DNA of 64,000 nucleotides from Gambelia wislizenii (lineage: Eukaryota; Chordata; Lepidosauria; Squamata; Crotaphytidae). Shown here one piece after another: positions 13,635 to 25,966 of this stretch; within the stretch, counting starts at the first letter, position 1; every line of letters begins with the position of its first letter. Both the position numbers and the translations under genes were made by a program. Under the pieces are notes generated by a model. It did not search any database. It was not told the DNA's origin and saw only the letters and a list, made by a program, of their open reading frames with translations. The stretch lies in contig JAUMIR010000001.1 in the NCBI GenBank assembly GCA_030847615.1, forward strand, positions 378,120,687 through 378,184,686, given 5' to 3'.

Positions 13635-14675
13635 GTTTTCTGTTGGCTGAAATTAATTTGGTATGGTAGAAAAGGTCAGATTGCAACAGGGCCAACCACA
13701 AAGCCAGGCGAGTACTCCCAGTTAATTTATTTTTTCTCCTGCAGGGTTTAGTCTCCACCTTATAATTATGGGGAAGGTGCTGAAACAGCCTGCCTGATGA
13801 TTTATTTTGAGGCTGTAATCACATGGACCATTTCATTACCACTGCCAGCCACTGCAATGAACATTTTTAGATGTTATAGCTGTAGCAGGGGTGAGCAGCC
13901 AGGTCTGGTTCCAGTTCTTCCATGCATGAAGTAAATACTAGGATATGCAGACTGGGAGAGGTGGGCAAGTTAGTAGCAAAAATGTTAGCACACTGAGTTA
14001 AAAGTTAAAGTGGTAAAAATTCTAATTCAATTATATTTACATTGAAAGGTGGACATTTTAAACAATTTAGTTAATGCTAAATGGGGATTTAAATTTACTT
14101 TTCATAAACTACAATCAATGGCTTACCAGAATGAAGGTAAAAATCTCATCCATGATTTACTCCTTCCTCCTGCCTTGGCCCCCACCTCCGTTTGTTTGCT
14201 GTGGTGAGGACAAAAAGCTACTTGAATTTCCAAGAACCTGATTTTACCTCCAACTCAGCTTTTCTTTGCTTTGCCCTTCCTTTATAATCTTTTCTCTTTA
14301 TCCTCCCCCTTTGTTTAACATACTGAGTCTCATGAGGATCCCAGCAAATGTTTCAGGGTAGGAACCTTACAATTTCGCTTCTTGGGGCAGACGAGGAGAT
14401 TTTATGTAGTATCTGGTGCAGAACACAAGAGGACCATCTTTCCATCCCCTTCCAAGTTGTTTGTACTAATTGTTGGCTTAAAATATTTTCAGCTTGGAAT
14501 GGGCTAAACTATTATACTCTGAACATAAACTTAAAAGGAAGAGAATCCTATAGCCATTTGTAGTTATTAAAATTTCTGATGGTGAAATTAACTGGTCCTC
14601 AAGCATGTTCTTAACTGGAGTTCTTATCAGATTCTATAGTATTTGGACTGAGTGGGCTGTCTTTGTAGTGACTGT
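13635..14675. other. Gene-free DNA
   Basis: No recognised repeat or coding region. Confidence 0.35.
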
Positions 14676-14740
14676 GTGTGTATGTACCTTCAAGTCACCT
14701 GTTGACTTATGGTGATGCCATGAATTACTGAACTGAAACC
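14676..14740 (-). mobile_element. SINE or Bov-B 3' tail fragment
   Basis: The motif ACCTTCAAGTCACCTGTTGA followed by CTTATGGTGATGCC is the reverse complement of the Bov-B-type tail shared by Sauria and 5S-Sauria SINEs. The rest of the element is missing; a Penelope-like end follows at 14752. Confidence 0.6.
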
Positions 14741-14751
14741 CTCTTGAAATT

Positions 14752-14852
14752 AGATTTTCCTTGGATTTTTTTCCGGGCTGTGAGGCCATGTTCTGGAAGA
14801 GTTTATTTCTGACGTTTCACCTGCATCTGTGGCTGGCATCCTCAGAGAAATC
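14752..14852 (-). mobile_element. Penelope-like element 3' end fragment
   Basis: Runs from agattttccttgg to ggctggcatcctcagaga, matching the left arm of the element at 5449 with a few substitutions. On the - strand it preserves the readable string RMPATDAGETSE, also found in the 5449 copy. It is truncated after about 100 bp. Confidence 0.75.
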
Positions 14853-14855
14853 CTC

Positions 14856-15412
14856 CCGAAATTGCTTTCTGCAAGAAAATATATCTTTGGAGAAAAATAC
14901 TTACTATTTACAGTTATATCCAATCTTTCCCCTGATGAGTTCAAGGTGCTATAAATGGCTCTCCTCCTCTCCACTTTATAATCACAACTACCCTGTGAGA
15001 TAGACCATACAGCGACAATGAATGGTGCCATGTTACCCACTGAGTTTAATGACTCTGTAGGGACTTGAACCTGCACTTCCCAAATACCAGTCAGACACTC
15101 TAACTACATTTTAATTTTACATTAGATAAATACATTTCAAAATCATATTTATATCACATTTCTGTATTACAGTTTAATGTATCAAATTTGCATGATTCTT
15201 CATTTACTTTTGCAAGGTAACAAAAATTAAACAGTATGTACTCGGTTTGTTCATACAAATTCATGTTAGTGAATATTTGACTTTGACTTTGACAAAGCAT
15301 AAAACACTTGAATTTTCAGAATTCCATTTTAAAGACTTGGGAGGTTTGGATAAAGGTATCTTTGAGAGAAGAAATATTTTGTAAAGTAGAAGAGAAGGAT
15401 GTCTTAAACTAT
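14856..15412. other. Gene-free DNA
   Basis: No recognised repeat or coding region. Confidence 0.35.
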
Positions 15413-15985
15413 GGGGTTGTCTAAACAGTCAAAATAGTCCTAATGGAATTTGCTTGGAATACGATCTGTCTTAATGGGAACACACATCAATGCACCATAT
15501 TTGGAAGGGGGCAGCAAAAAACTCTAAAAACTACACCCGGAACGCCATCACGGCGTTTTTAAAAAGCTCCATGGGGAATGAGCATTCCCCTTGTTGGGAC
15601 AAGTGATTTGATTTGAATAACTTTCCCATATGAGAGGAAATGCAGACCTGATGGCTAGATAAACATGGGGAGGGGGCTTGCTAACAGGGCAAGCACCCAC
15701 TGCTGCCATGTTGCTTTTTGCCTTAGCGAAGGGTCACTAAGGCGATAAAATGGGGATTTGTATTATCTTTTTCTCTCTCCTTTGTAAAGGTGAAATATCG
15801 CTTGTGCACACCATGGAAATGGTTTTTTTTTTTTTTAAGTTTGGTGGCAGCAGATTTAAAAACATGAGTAAATCGCTCGCAGCCACCATCTTGGCTAGAG
15901 GGTATGCAAAGTTTATGGAGGCTGTAAAACTGCTATTACTGCAGAGCAATCTGTTTTTTTGTGGGGGGCTCCAATAGACGAGCCC
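15413..15985 (+). mobile_element. Non-autonomous DNA-transposon-like element, copy 1 of a four-copy family
   Basis: Starts GGGGTTGTCTAAAC and ends near AGACGAGCCC. It shares with copies at 20857, 58317 and 62233 the block GGAATTTGCTTGGAATACGA, an internal palindrome (GCCTTAGCGA...TCACTAAGGC, about 15721-15745) and a GCTGCCATGTTG block. TAT flanks both ends. No transposase is encoded. The superfamily is unresolved; short G-rich termini and a 3-bp duplication would suit PIF/Harbinger. Confidence 0.65.
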
Positions 15986-16647
15986 TATATTTTAAAAATA
16001 TTTGTTTTGACGGAGGGGTTACTACTCCATTTTAAATATTTCTCTATATAAAGTCCTCCAGATTTTATAGATGTAAAGGAATTTTTGGTTTCAGTAATAT
16101 AGATCCTTTATTGCTTTTATTACTTTTAAGGAGATAAGTTACTGGTATTGTTAACTTCAAAAGCCCTTCAAAAGCCCACTCAAACTCAGTGATTTGAGTT
16201 TTGTGTCCTAAGTTTTGTAATTCCTCAACATGATGAATTAATAAATTTTATAAAAATGCAGTAGAATTATGGTTTGGATAAACAACCAGTTGGATAACAT
16301 GAAGTTTGTTTACTCTTTAGTGCCATCCTCATTTAATTAATTAATATTAATGATTCAATTCTAGAGAAAAGTGTATGCTGAAATTCTAATTTAGGTCAGT
16401 CACTTCAGTTAACAAAAGTAAATTGATTAAACTCACATATTTCCAACTTAATTAATAACAATTGATTTTATTTAGCTCTGGACTAATGTCCTATAGATTG
16501 GACATTATGAAGGGAAAGAGCATAGATGTGGGGGGCGATGCCCCTGGAGTTGGTCCTTATAGAGTGATCACGGTGGTAGAGAAACATGTCTGGTTGTGGG
16601 GATTTGTAGTAGTAGAAGGAGGAGGGAGTTAAGTTGGGTAAAAGTGC
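15986..16647. other. Gene-free DNA
   Basis: AT-rich, with no recognised repeat or coding region. Confidence 0.35.
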
Positions 16648-16850
16648 GCCTGTCTACATTGCAGAAATATAGCAGTTTGACACCACATTATCCACTATAG
16701 TTCTATCCTATGGAATCCTGGTATTTATAGTTCGGTGAGGCACCAGAGTTTTAAATAAGTCACAAAACTACAAATACCAGGATTTCATAGAATAGAATTA
16801 TGGTGGATAAAGTGGTATCAAATTGCTGTATTTCTGCAGTGTAGACAGGC
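16648..16850. mobile_element. Palindromic MITE (hAT-like)
   Basis: Arms 16648-16733 and 16762-16850 are imperfect reverse complements. They begin and end with the terminal sequence GCCTGTCTACAYTGCAG and contain TTTGACACCACATTATCCAC and its complement. It is a short hairpin element with no coding capacity. The hAT assignment is inferred from similarity to common reptile MITEs. A half copy lies at 28677. Confidence 0.7.
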
Positions 16851-18329
16851 CCTATGAGTCATTTTCCAGTGGGGAGGGCAACATTGTGGTAGATGAATTA
16901 CTTTCAAAGATAGAGGTGGAGCCATAGTGTATCACAAAGACAAAAAATAAGCAGAGGTGGGGAAATGAGGAAACTCAGGTAAAAGTGGTTCATGTGGCTT
17001 CACAGATTTTAAGGGCAGTCCTATAAACTGGTGAGGGGGGGGGAAGAGTCTCATTCTGGCAACAGGGGGGATGTTCTTGCCTAGTGTAATGAACTCTGTG
17101 GTAAGATTATCCTATACATGTGGACTGTCATGGTATGGAACACCTCTGCACATATGAACTACTGCATTCCACTTTACCATCTGAGCCTTCTAAGCCATAT
17201 TTTTACAAGTTTAAATTGTTTTAAAATTAGTTTTAAAGGTTTTTTTAAATTGTGCATGGATATAGGGTAAGGTAGAGATGCTTCACATACATCCTTATGG
17301 AATGAATGAAAGTATCCAGTGCTAGAATGCAGCTCTCCTTAGGAACATTATACTATATGTGCTAAACTGTTATACTAAATGCACTAAAATACATTTAATA
17401 AAGACATTAACCAATATCGATGTGGTGCAGAGATCATCCCAAGCTTGGATAACATTAATGAGTTAGGCTGACAATTGAATACCCAGGCTACTCATATCTT
17501 TGGGCATTCTCAGTGCCAGTGTAATATTTTTTCTTTGGTCTTTTTTTGCCTAATAGCACCCATTTGTCTTCATGTAAGTGTATTTGTGTAGTAGTTTGTA
17601 TAGGTCCATGGCCACCCCAAATATTCCTCTGGCCTCCCATGTCAGGGCAGTGATGATGGACTGGTTATCACCAGACTGTGCATGCCCTGCCTGCATGAGC
17701 ATATTTCATGGTGGTGGATATATAGAACCTGTTTAATAATCCATTTAAAAGCATTACATGTCATTTGTAATTTACTTACATTGGCCATCCTTGTTATATT
17801 CAGACCAGCTCAAAATTTCTGGATATGATCTTTGGTTTATTTAAGTGTGAAAGTTCATAATGATTTGGTGATTGTAATAATCTGCAACCAGACCCTAAAG
17901 TTTCTGTTGCTTGTGGATGCTTGTGGATGGATATCATGATTCACACATGCTACAATTTGTACCTGAACATCAAATAATGCTGAAAGCTTGGAAGAGGAGT
18001 GGTGGCTATGAATAGTATACTGAACTTCCCACTGATTATCAGGCTTCTTTCTGAATTAGTTGATCTTACATGTTCCTGTGACTCTCATGGATCTGTACCC
18101 ATTGCCTTCTGAACCTCCTTCATGCTTTTAATAAAGTAGGCCGTTAGTTGTGAAGGACGACACATGCCACACTAAATCTATTATATAAACCAAACCTACC
18201 CATGTGTACTCAAAAGTGCTTTCCCATCTGATTGTAGCATAGTTACTCCTAAATGTTTTTATTCAAGGTTGCTGCCTGAATACAAATATAGATAGGTTTG
18301 AGCCCAATGCAAAAACCTGCTCACTGCAT
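16851..18329. other. Gene-free DNA
   Basis: No recognised repeat or coding region; includes a G-run at about 17033. Confidence 0.35.
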
Positions 18330-18440
18330 TTTTATAGAATCATAAAGTTGGAAGAGAGCACAAGGGCCATCTAGTCCAGCTCCCTGCTCTGCAGGAATAC
18401 ACATTGAAAGCACTTCTGACAGATGGCCATCCAGCCTCTG
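18330..18440 (-). mobile_element. CR1 LINE 3' end
   Basis: Contains ATAGAATCATAAAGTTGGAA, then GGGCCATCTAGTCCAGC, then a block matching GATGGCCATCCAGCCTCTGT. This is the reverse complement of the conserved CR1 3' end, including the ATTCTATG terminal repeat unit. Confidence 0.85.
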
Positions 18441-18534
18441 TTTGCTTATATTTACAGTACATCTTCTTTTCTAGATTTGGCAGGGGGGTAGCTTTGTTAT
18501 GCTGGCAATAAAAGCAGGCTGTGCGTAGCGATGA

Positions 18535-18560
18535 ATGATGATGATGATGATGATGATGAT
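18535..18560. repeat. (ATG)n microsatellite at LINE tail
   Basis: Trinucleotide run. On the - strand it forms the 3' tail of the adjacent LINE, after a TAATAAATTATC sequence. Confidence 0.9.
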
Positions 18561-19478
18561 AATTTATTACCCACCTTTTCCTATGGATCGATGTGGGAAA
18601 CAACAAATTAACACATAAACATCCTCTCTCTCTGGCTTTTCTTCGCAAACGAAGATTCAGGAAGGACTCATCCCACACTTTCTGCAAGCGCGCTGATGAC
18701 TAAAAAGGCCAATCCGAGATAAACAAGTCCAGTTGCAGAAAGCACAGCAGAAGGTCTCCTTGGGTGATGTTTCTGGGTTGTGATTCTTTCTGCGTTGTCA
18801 TTTCTCTTCAAGACTTGTTTGGCATGAGTTCTCAAATAAGGCTGCAGCATTGTGGATAGTGCGTCTCCATGCCTCCCGATGTGAGGCCAGGGCAGACCAT
18901 TGTTGGTGATCAATTTGGCCGAGCCTGAGATGTTGTTTCAGGGAGTCTTTGTATCGCTTTTTTGGAGCACCCCTCTTATGCTACGAGTTCACCATAAAGT
19001 ACTATTTTTGGGAGGCGATGGTCCTCCATCCTAGAAACGTGCCCTGCCCAGCGCAGCTGTGTTCTCATGGCCTCAATGCTGGTGATCCCTGCTTGCTTAA
19101 GGACAGCAACATTTGTCACATAGTCAGTCCAGTGTATATTTAGGATTGTGCATAAACAGCGCTGATGAAAGCGTTCGAGGAGTCGTAAGTGGTGGCGATA
19201 GGTGACCCATGTTTCAGACCCATAAAGGAGAATAGACAGTACAATGGCTCTATACACACTGATTTTTTGTGCTTCGCCTCAGGTGTTTATTACTCCAGAC
19301 TCTTTTGTAAAGTCTTCCAAATGCGCTATATGCCTTTGCTAATCTGTTATCAATCTCTTTGTCAATCTTGGGATCTGAGGAGATGATGCTTCCCAGGTAG
19401 GTGAACTGCTGAACGGACTTAAGCACAGAGTTGTTGATGGCAATGTGGGGATGATCGTGTTCATCCTGTGGTGCAGGT
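18535..19478 (-). mobile_element. Non-LTR LINE, ORF2 C-terminus and 3' end, copy A
   Basis: The - strand encodes the C-terminal region of a LINE reverse transcriptase protein. Recognisable motifs are YRAIVLSILLYGSETW, RFHQRCLCTILNI, LRWAGHVSRMEDHRLPK and YGEL (about 18976-19257). A KRYKDSLKQH-like block, frame breaks and a 3' UTR ending in the (CAT)n tail follow. It is truncated at its 5' end at about 19478, at ...CCTGCACCACAGG. A second copy lies inverted at 25967-26822. The clade is not certain; the C-terminus does not match the Bov-B end found at 55255. Confidence 0.8.
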
Positions 19479-19489
19479 TGGTAAAGAAC

Positions 19490-20087
19490 TTATTGGTTAA
19501 AAACACATATCAGTTAAAAACACATATATCAGTTTAGAAGAATAAGTAAAACCAAGACATTTTAAATCAATCAATGCACACTTTAAAACCTACATTTTAA
19601 AATCATCTGGATAGGCCTGCCAGAAGAGGCTGGTCTTTAATGCTGCTTTGAATTTAGATGGCGTATTCAGCTGTTGTGTCTCTTCTGACAGGCCGTTCCA
19701 GAGTCTAGGGACGACTGAAAAAAAAAAAAAGTCATCTGGGTGACAGTTGTCAACTTAGTCCTGGCTGACGGGAGCAAATGTTCCCCAGAGTGTACAGGGC
19801 AGATAATATGGGAGAAGGCGATCCCATAGGTAACCTGGACCCAAATTTAAAGGTAATAACCAAAACTTTGTGCCTTACCTGGAAACTAATTGGCAGCCAG
19901 TAGAGTGATTTTAATATTGGTGTGGTATGATAACTCCTGGAAGTACTGGTGACTAATCTGGCTGCTGTGTTTTGAACCAAATGAATTTCTGAACTTGGTA
20001 CAGAGGTAGCCCAATGTACAGTGCATTGCAAAAGTCCAGCCTTGTGGTTACCAGCACATGGACTACCATCTTTATGTCGCTGGATTG
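19490..20087 (-). mobile_element. L2-like LINE ORF2 C-terminus (part 1)
   Basis: The - strand carries the typical L2 C-terminal series: LVQNTAARLVT, then ILKSLYWLP (about 19750-20091), then, past frame breaks, VVPRLWNGL...FKAALKTSLF (about 19620-19720). The element resumes at 20193 after a CR1 insertion. It is non-functional. Confidence 0.75.
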
Positions 20088-20192
20088 CCATCTGGCGGGG
20101 ATGCTTTGATCAAGATTTCCTGCGTGGCAGGGGGGTTGGACTGGATGGGCCTCGTGGTCTCTTCCAACTCTGCAATTCTATGATTCTATGAT
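20088..20192 (+). mobile_element. CR1 LINE 3' end nested in an L2-like LINE
   Basis: GCCATCTGG...GGGGTTGGACTGGATGGGCC...TCTTCCAACTCTGCAA, ending in two ATTCTATG units. It splits the surrounding L2-like element, so it inserted later. Confidence 0.85.
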
Positions 20193-20500
20193 TCTTCCAA
20201 GTCTAGGAAGGGGTGCAGCTAGCGTAGGAGTCAAAGCTTGTAATAAGCACTCCTGGCCATCACATCTATCTGAGCTGTCATTTGGAGTGACAGATACAGG
20301 AGCACTCCCAGGCTGTGAACACAGTTTTTCAAGGGGGTGTATAACCCCCTCCAGAACTGGTTGACACACCACCAGATTGTAATATTGCAGAATAATTTGT
20401 CCCTTACCCCTGAAGAGTTTTTCAAATTGAGTTTGAAGAAAGGAGATAAATATACTGTGCATTATTTTAATATGCACATGTTTAGAAGATAACAGTAAAA
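20193..20500 (-). mobile_element. L2-like LINE ORF2 (part 2)
   Basis: The - strand encodes VHSLGVLLYLSL...DVMARSAYYKL, the L2 ORF2 segment that normally comes just before the LVQNTAARLV motif seen in part 1. This gives the correct order across the CR1 insertion. Confidence 0.75.
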
Positions 20501-20654
20501 AAGTCACCGGAAGTACGATGGCTAGGGAAAAACCGTCAGCCGGTTAACTCAGTTGTTGTTTGTATTCAAAATGCAAGAGAAAGTTGGACTCAAGCTTGGG
20601 ATAATAAGTTAAAATTGTCTTGTTATTTGGCACAATGTTACTTTCTGCCTTAAA

Positions 20655-20850
20655 AAGGGCACATCTGATCTTTAAAACAGGGTAAGGCCTGCTTAGTATT
20701 TGGATGGGGGACTACCAAGTGTTGTAAGATGTATTTCAGAGGAAGACAACAGAAAATCACCTCTGTGTATTCCTTGCCCTAAAAAATCTTATGAAATTCA
20801 TGGGGTCATTGTAATTTGACAGATGACTTGAAGGCACATGCACACACAAT
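20655..20850 (+). mobile_element. 5S-rRNA-derived SINE (5S-Sauria type)
   Basis: The head resembles the 3' half of 5S rRNA (CATCTGATCTTTAAAACAGG, GGCCTGCTTAGTATTTGGAT). The tail is Bov-B-like (ATTTGACAGATGACTTGAAG) and ends in a short CA-rich run. The 5S internal promoter is decayed. Confidence 0.8.
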
Positions 20851-20856
20851 GACCTA

Positions 20857-21027
20857 GGGGTTGTCTAAACGGTGAAAATACCCCTCATGGAATTTGCTGG
20901 AAATACGACCTGTCTAAATGGGAGCCCGCATCAATCCACTGTATTTGGAAGGAGAGGGTCCCAAAGCAGCAAAAACAATTTAGGAAAAGCCTTAGTGGGT
21001 TTTCCTGTAGTTTTTAAAAAACATCAG

Positions 21028-21058
<31 letters not shown>

Positions 21059-21490
21059 CGCGCGCATTTCTACTTGTTGAGACAAGTGTTCACTTTGAAT
21101 CACTTTTCCTTAGATGAGGAAGTGCAAAGCTGATTGGCCAGGTCAGCGCAGGGGGCAGGGCTTGCTAACAGCACATGTGCCTGCTGCCGCCATGTTGAAT
21201 TTTCGCCTTAGTGAGCAATCGCTAAGGTGATAAAATGGCATGTTTTTTTTTCCTGTCCTGTTTAGTGCTCTATGGGAAGGCAGTGGTGGTGGACCCAAGG
21301 AGAAGGGGACCAGAAGCAATGAAGTGGTGCAGATTTGGGATTTTGCTAGGGAACATGTGTGGTCATCAATACTTTGTCACTTTGGTATAAACCAAGTAGG
21401 TGAGTCACTAACAGGGTGACTCTGGAGTGGCTCCGGGCCAGAGTAGTCCAAATACCATCTGGATTTTTTCACCCAGTTTAGACACGACCC
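20857..21490 (+). mobile_element. Four-copy DNA-transposon-like family, copy 2
   Basis: Starts GGGTTGTCTAAACGG and ends GTTTAGACACGACCC, an inverted-repeat pair of about 14 bp, with TAG immediately outside both ends. The internal palindrome CGCCTTAGTGAGCAATCGCT lies at about 21207-21232. It has acquired a (GT)n-(GC)n run at 21028-21066. No transposase is encoded. It abuts the SINE ending at 20850. Confidence 0.75.
21028..21066. repeat. (GT)n(GC)n microsatellite
   Basis: About thirteen GT units followed by CGTGCGCGCGC, inside copy 2 of the four-copy element. Confidence 0.95.
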
Positions 21491-24400
21491 TAGAGTCCCC
21501 TGATAACTACCATGCATAGTTTATGAAAAGCTTAAATAAGTAAATAATTGAATAAGATTAGCAGGGTGGTAGATTTGGTAGTGGGGGTTAGGTGCAACTT
21601 TCAGGTGATGTGCAATCTGTTTTCAAAATAGCACATCTGAATTAGCTCTTCCAGCTCTGGGAGGTATGATTGAATACAAACCTCCAAATGGCTTGTTTGG
21701 TTTAAGAAAGGCTAAAAAGATTAGTTTTTGACAGGAGGCTGCAGACTTGGTAGTGAAGGTAGGAGGAAACTTTCAGGCAAGATACACACTATTTTTTTTA
21801 AAAAACCCACACTAACGCAAAAATGGCCCGCTCCCCAGAAAATGGTGAAAGAATATATTGGCAGTATGCAGCTAAACAAGTTACCAACTGCTTTTTTTCA
21901 GGGTTGCGTTAATGATAATGATAAACATCCATTGGATGGCCCTAATGAAATGAAATTACAAAATTAATAACATAACAAATTATTTTTCTTCAGTAATGTT
22001 CTGATCTCTGGAACATAATGTGAGTCAAAAATTAGTACAGAAATTAATATACAAACACTACTTTTCAAAGACTGTAACCGAGCTATGTGTTTTGGAGGTC
22101 AAGATAAAAATGATGGTTGTGGCCAGCCTCATTGCCAATTTCTTGTGTAGTGTATGTGAGATTTAAACCAGATTGATGATGGGAAGGATGACTGATGCTA
22201 AACCTTCCACTGCCTGAAATCCTTTTCTCCAGAAACCACTTACCACAGCTTTTTTTTAGTCAATGGAGTTTACTTTAAGTTTTTAAAAGAGCAGATGGAG
22301 AAAAGCATCTGGAAAGTGACAATTTTGGTGTGTGTGTGGGGGGGAGCACAAACAAGCCTACCGTAGTTCTGTTTCTAATGTACTTTAAATCCCCTTCATT
22401 CTATAGGGATTTGGCAGAGACATAATAACACCCAGTTTGGCTGCTATCATATCTAGTTTGACCTGCTGTCACTTATTAAGATTTGAAAATGTAGAGAGGG
22501 AGTGATTAAAAAAATAATCCCATTAACGTATGTCTCTGTGTTTCTTTTAATTTGGTAACATTAATATTGTGGGAGGAAATTATTTTCTTTTATCTGCAGT
22601 ATGCAAAAGTATCATATAAAGGATACTTTTAGGAAAAATTGAAAGGTTATGTTGTATAATGTTTGAGAAAGAAAATTCAGAATGGCTTAATCTGACTGAC
22701 AGAAAAACTCTGTGTTTTGAGCATGGATGCATATCTGTCCTGCCTTCTGACCCGAAAGCAAAGCTCTGAAATGTAAGAGGAGTGAACGTCATGATGCACT
22801 GGTGCCGTACATATCTTAACAGTGATAGGATTATGGTTTGAGATGCATGATGTCACCTATGAAGATATGAATAACTGCCATGTTGTAGAATTGGGTCCTG
22901 TAGTCATAATTTGAGGGTCAGCATCAATCCACATTATTTTATATGTTGAAAAATTGTCAGCACTTGACTCTAGGAAAAAAGCACTTTCAGTCCTATCCCA
23001 TCGCAAGCTTTTGTCACATGCCACAGATTAGCTTTATCCCTATGCTGGTGTTATAAATACTGTACTGAATGTTAACAGCCTATTCTGAATGTTTTACACA
23101 AGGCTGCTTATTTAACAACAGCATCCTGATCAAATCCTTCAGCAAATGATTTAATGGAAATGAAGGTGGTAGAATTTTTGAAGTCAAAGGAAATACTCAG
23201 TGGCCTAACTTCAGTGTTGCACTGTGCTGCAGTACCAGAACTTTTCCCCACCTCCCTGGCAGCCCTTGATGACCCCGTAGGGTGGCTGTAGCCCTTTGGA
23301 ACAGGTTTCTAGAGTCCATGCCATGTGGGGATTGCAGTGGGAAAGGGAGATTCCCTCTTACTGATTCTGCTGATGGAAGGAGTTCCATCAGCAGATGTTT
23401 CCCACTGGATTGAGGGGACTGATGCTAGGTTAGTGGTTGTGACACAGACGAAAAAGGGGTGAAAAGATTGCTACCACAGGGAGATGGTCACAGGGAAATC
23501 AAGACTTTGCCTTTAGTCTGTCACAGGACAAATTGTTTTATTATGGTTTCTCTATTTCATGAATCACTGAACAATGCACCTTTACATTTCTAAGGGTCAA
23601 TCTTTTGTAAGGTTCCATTCTCTGTGGTTGAACTGCAGATGATATTTCATCAAGTAGGGTAGCTCAAGTCCTGTGTTTTTTCATCATGAACTGGTGTTGA
23701 GTGATAACATTTGTGCTCTATGCCATTTGTCTGCAGTCCTAAGAGGAATGAAAGGATGCAATAAAGGCTTCCAGAAACTTGATGAGAAGTATGGCTTATT
23801 GATACTGTTTTGCAGCTTACTTGATTTTGCAGATGTCAGTTGACCAGCTCAGAGAGATCATAGAGGGTGATGCATTGTTCAGCTCTGAGCAGCATCTGTT
23901 AGCAGGTTTCAAGCACTATGTGAATGACAGTTCAAAACATTGTGGTTAGATTTCTGTAGCTTCATGAGGTCATGCCAAATGGTGACCTAATTGTAATGCT
24001 CTGTTTCATACATTTGGGAGTTCAGTATGGACTTCACTAGAACTGTTTTTTTCCATGGTGTTAAATCAGAGCTAAAATGGAGAGATCAAGGTACATTTTT
24101 GTTATATTCAGGTTTTTCTTTTAGGAGAATTAAAGTGGCAGATGTTTAAAGTGGTTTTAAGGAAAGAAAACTACCTATGGATCCCCTCACCGCACCCACC
24201 CCCCCCGGACAATGCATGGTATCATTCTGATAAATCAAACCTTTTCAAAAGACAATTCTTGCTGGATGTTAACAAATTGACATGATGTTGATAACTTGAT
24301 AACTTTCATTAATGCATATATTGTGGAGCTCTCTTGGTGCTAGGGATTCAGCACCCCTGAACTTGTATAGCACTAGGGTGAGGAACAAAACAGAGCTGGA

Positions 24401-24969
24401 TTGGATGGTAGTTTATAGAATTAGTAGTGTACAATTTAGAAAAACCTTGAATGGGAATATAGAGAATTATGAGACTGTAGAGTAAAGCCAGTAGGGTCTC
24501 ATATAAAGTAAACTTGTTTAGCCTCGTAGTGATGGAAAATAAAGTGGCAAAACAAGGGGAAACTGTATAGACAATATATTTCGCTACACATTATGAATTT
24601 TTTTTTTATTCTTTCCATCAAATATCTCAATGGGTGAAATATATGACCAACTTCCGCAATTTGGGAAATCTTTAGGAAGCTATTTAGACTACAGTGTAAG
24701 ACTTCTCAGATAAGTGGTGCAGCAGTAAATTTTGAAGTGCAGTGGTAAATTTTGGAGTAATTGTGACACCACCAAAGGCATGCCATCTGTCTGTTTTGCA
24801 TAGTGCTCTATCTTGCTCAGATTGGGAAGGAGGACTAATATGAATGTTTTAATAGAAGACAAGGGGTACTGTATAAACTACTTTGGGTTAGTGCTGTGGA
24901 GCAGCATCTTGTTCAGGGGAACCTTTGGTCCAATAGATGTTGATGAATTACTGCTTCCATCATTCTTGA
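21491..24969. other. Gene-free AT-rich DNA
   Basis: About 3.5 kb without a convincing ORF or nameable repeat. A C-run lies near 24197. Confidence 0.4.
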
Positions 24970-25290
24970 TCATTGGCCAGGCTAGTGAGAATTGTTGGGA
25001 CTTGGGAGTTCTACAAAATCTGGAAGACCATACTTTCCCAGTCCTAGTCTAGTTGCTTTTATTTTGCTAGAAACTGGTGCTGCTCACCCAGCATCCCTCA
25101 AGTCTGAGCTGAAGAATATTTCTAAAGCCACCAATCTTGACAGTCAGGTGGCCAGGTATACTGTGAGTGATCTGGTATATTTCCAAGCCTGGGTAGAAGA
25201 AGATAGGTGCATAAACATTGAAAGACAGGATGGACAAAGGGTAGCCCTTCTGATATTGTTGGACTGCAACTCCCATCAGTCCTTGCTAGC
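24970..25290. repeat. Interspersed repeat with ACTGCAACTCCCATCAG signature in both orientations
   Basis: 25250-25280 reads TTGTTGGACTGCAACTCCCA, a motif very common in squamate repeats. 24975-25050 carries a degraded reverse complement (TTGGGAGTTCTACAAAATCT). The two halves may be ends of one element; its class is unknown to me. Related pieces occur at 61110-61170 and 62920-63000. Confidence 0.45.
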
Positions 25291-25300
25291 ATAGATAATG

Positions 25301-25966
25301 ATGCAGTACAAGTTTTTTTGGAGGTAACACATTTATTGCTTATTTTGGATAGAATTTTTTATATTTCAAATGCATGCCCTGAAAAATGAAGCAACCGAGT
25401 CAGTGCTTTAAATGTTACATTTTCTTGCTTAAGGGTAAGTGTCTATACAAAACAGCTTTTACCTGTCTTGGCAAAGAAATCTGAAAGAATATTTTTACAT
25501 AGCCTGAAACTCATGGGATTTATTTTTTGTATTTAATTGTAGGTTTCTAAAGTTACATGATATTGGTGTCATTGTGGCACTGCTGCTTGACTGGATGTTT
25601 TGGATTTGCTGGTATCTTTTTATAAGACTTGGGGGGAAAGAACCCACCAAGAATCTTATTCTCTAGACATTTGTTTAATTCTGCAAATATTGATGAGTGT
25701 TTTGTACTAAATATAACTTCATCTCACATCTGCCATGCAAATCAGCCAGTTATGTGGGCAGAACCTCAGTCAGTGTAGCAGATTGCATGAAATCCCAGAA
25801 ATATGAATTAATAATATTAATTGCTTCAGTGTGAGTGCTTCATTTAATTGAGTAAATATGGCAATTACCCTTTTCCAAACCACATATAGTAATGTCAGCC
25901 TTGAGGTTTTTATGGTATGTTGCATTTTGTTTTAGTGGAAGTTATTTACCATTCTAAAATAAAGCC
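25301..25966. other. Gene-free DNA
   Basis: No recognised repeat or coding region. Confidence 0.35.

Noticed and set aside
20655..20850. Possible functional 5S rRNA gene
   Set aside because: Only the 3' half of 5S is recognisable, it is diverged, and it is joined to a Bov-B-like tail: a SINE, not an rRNA gene. The same applies to 49160-49380.
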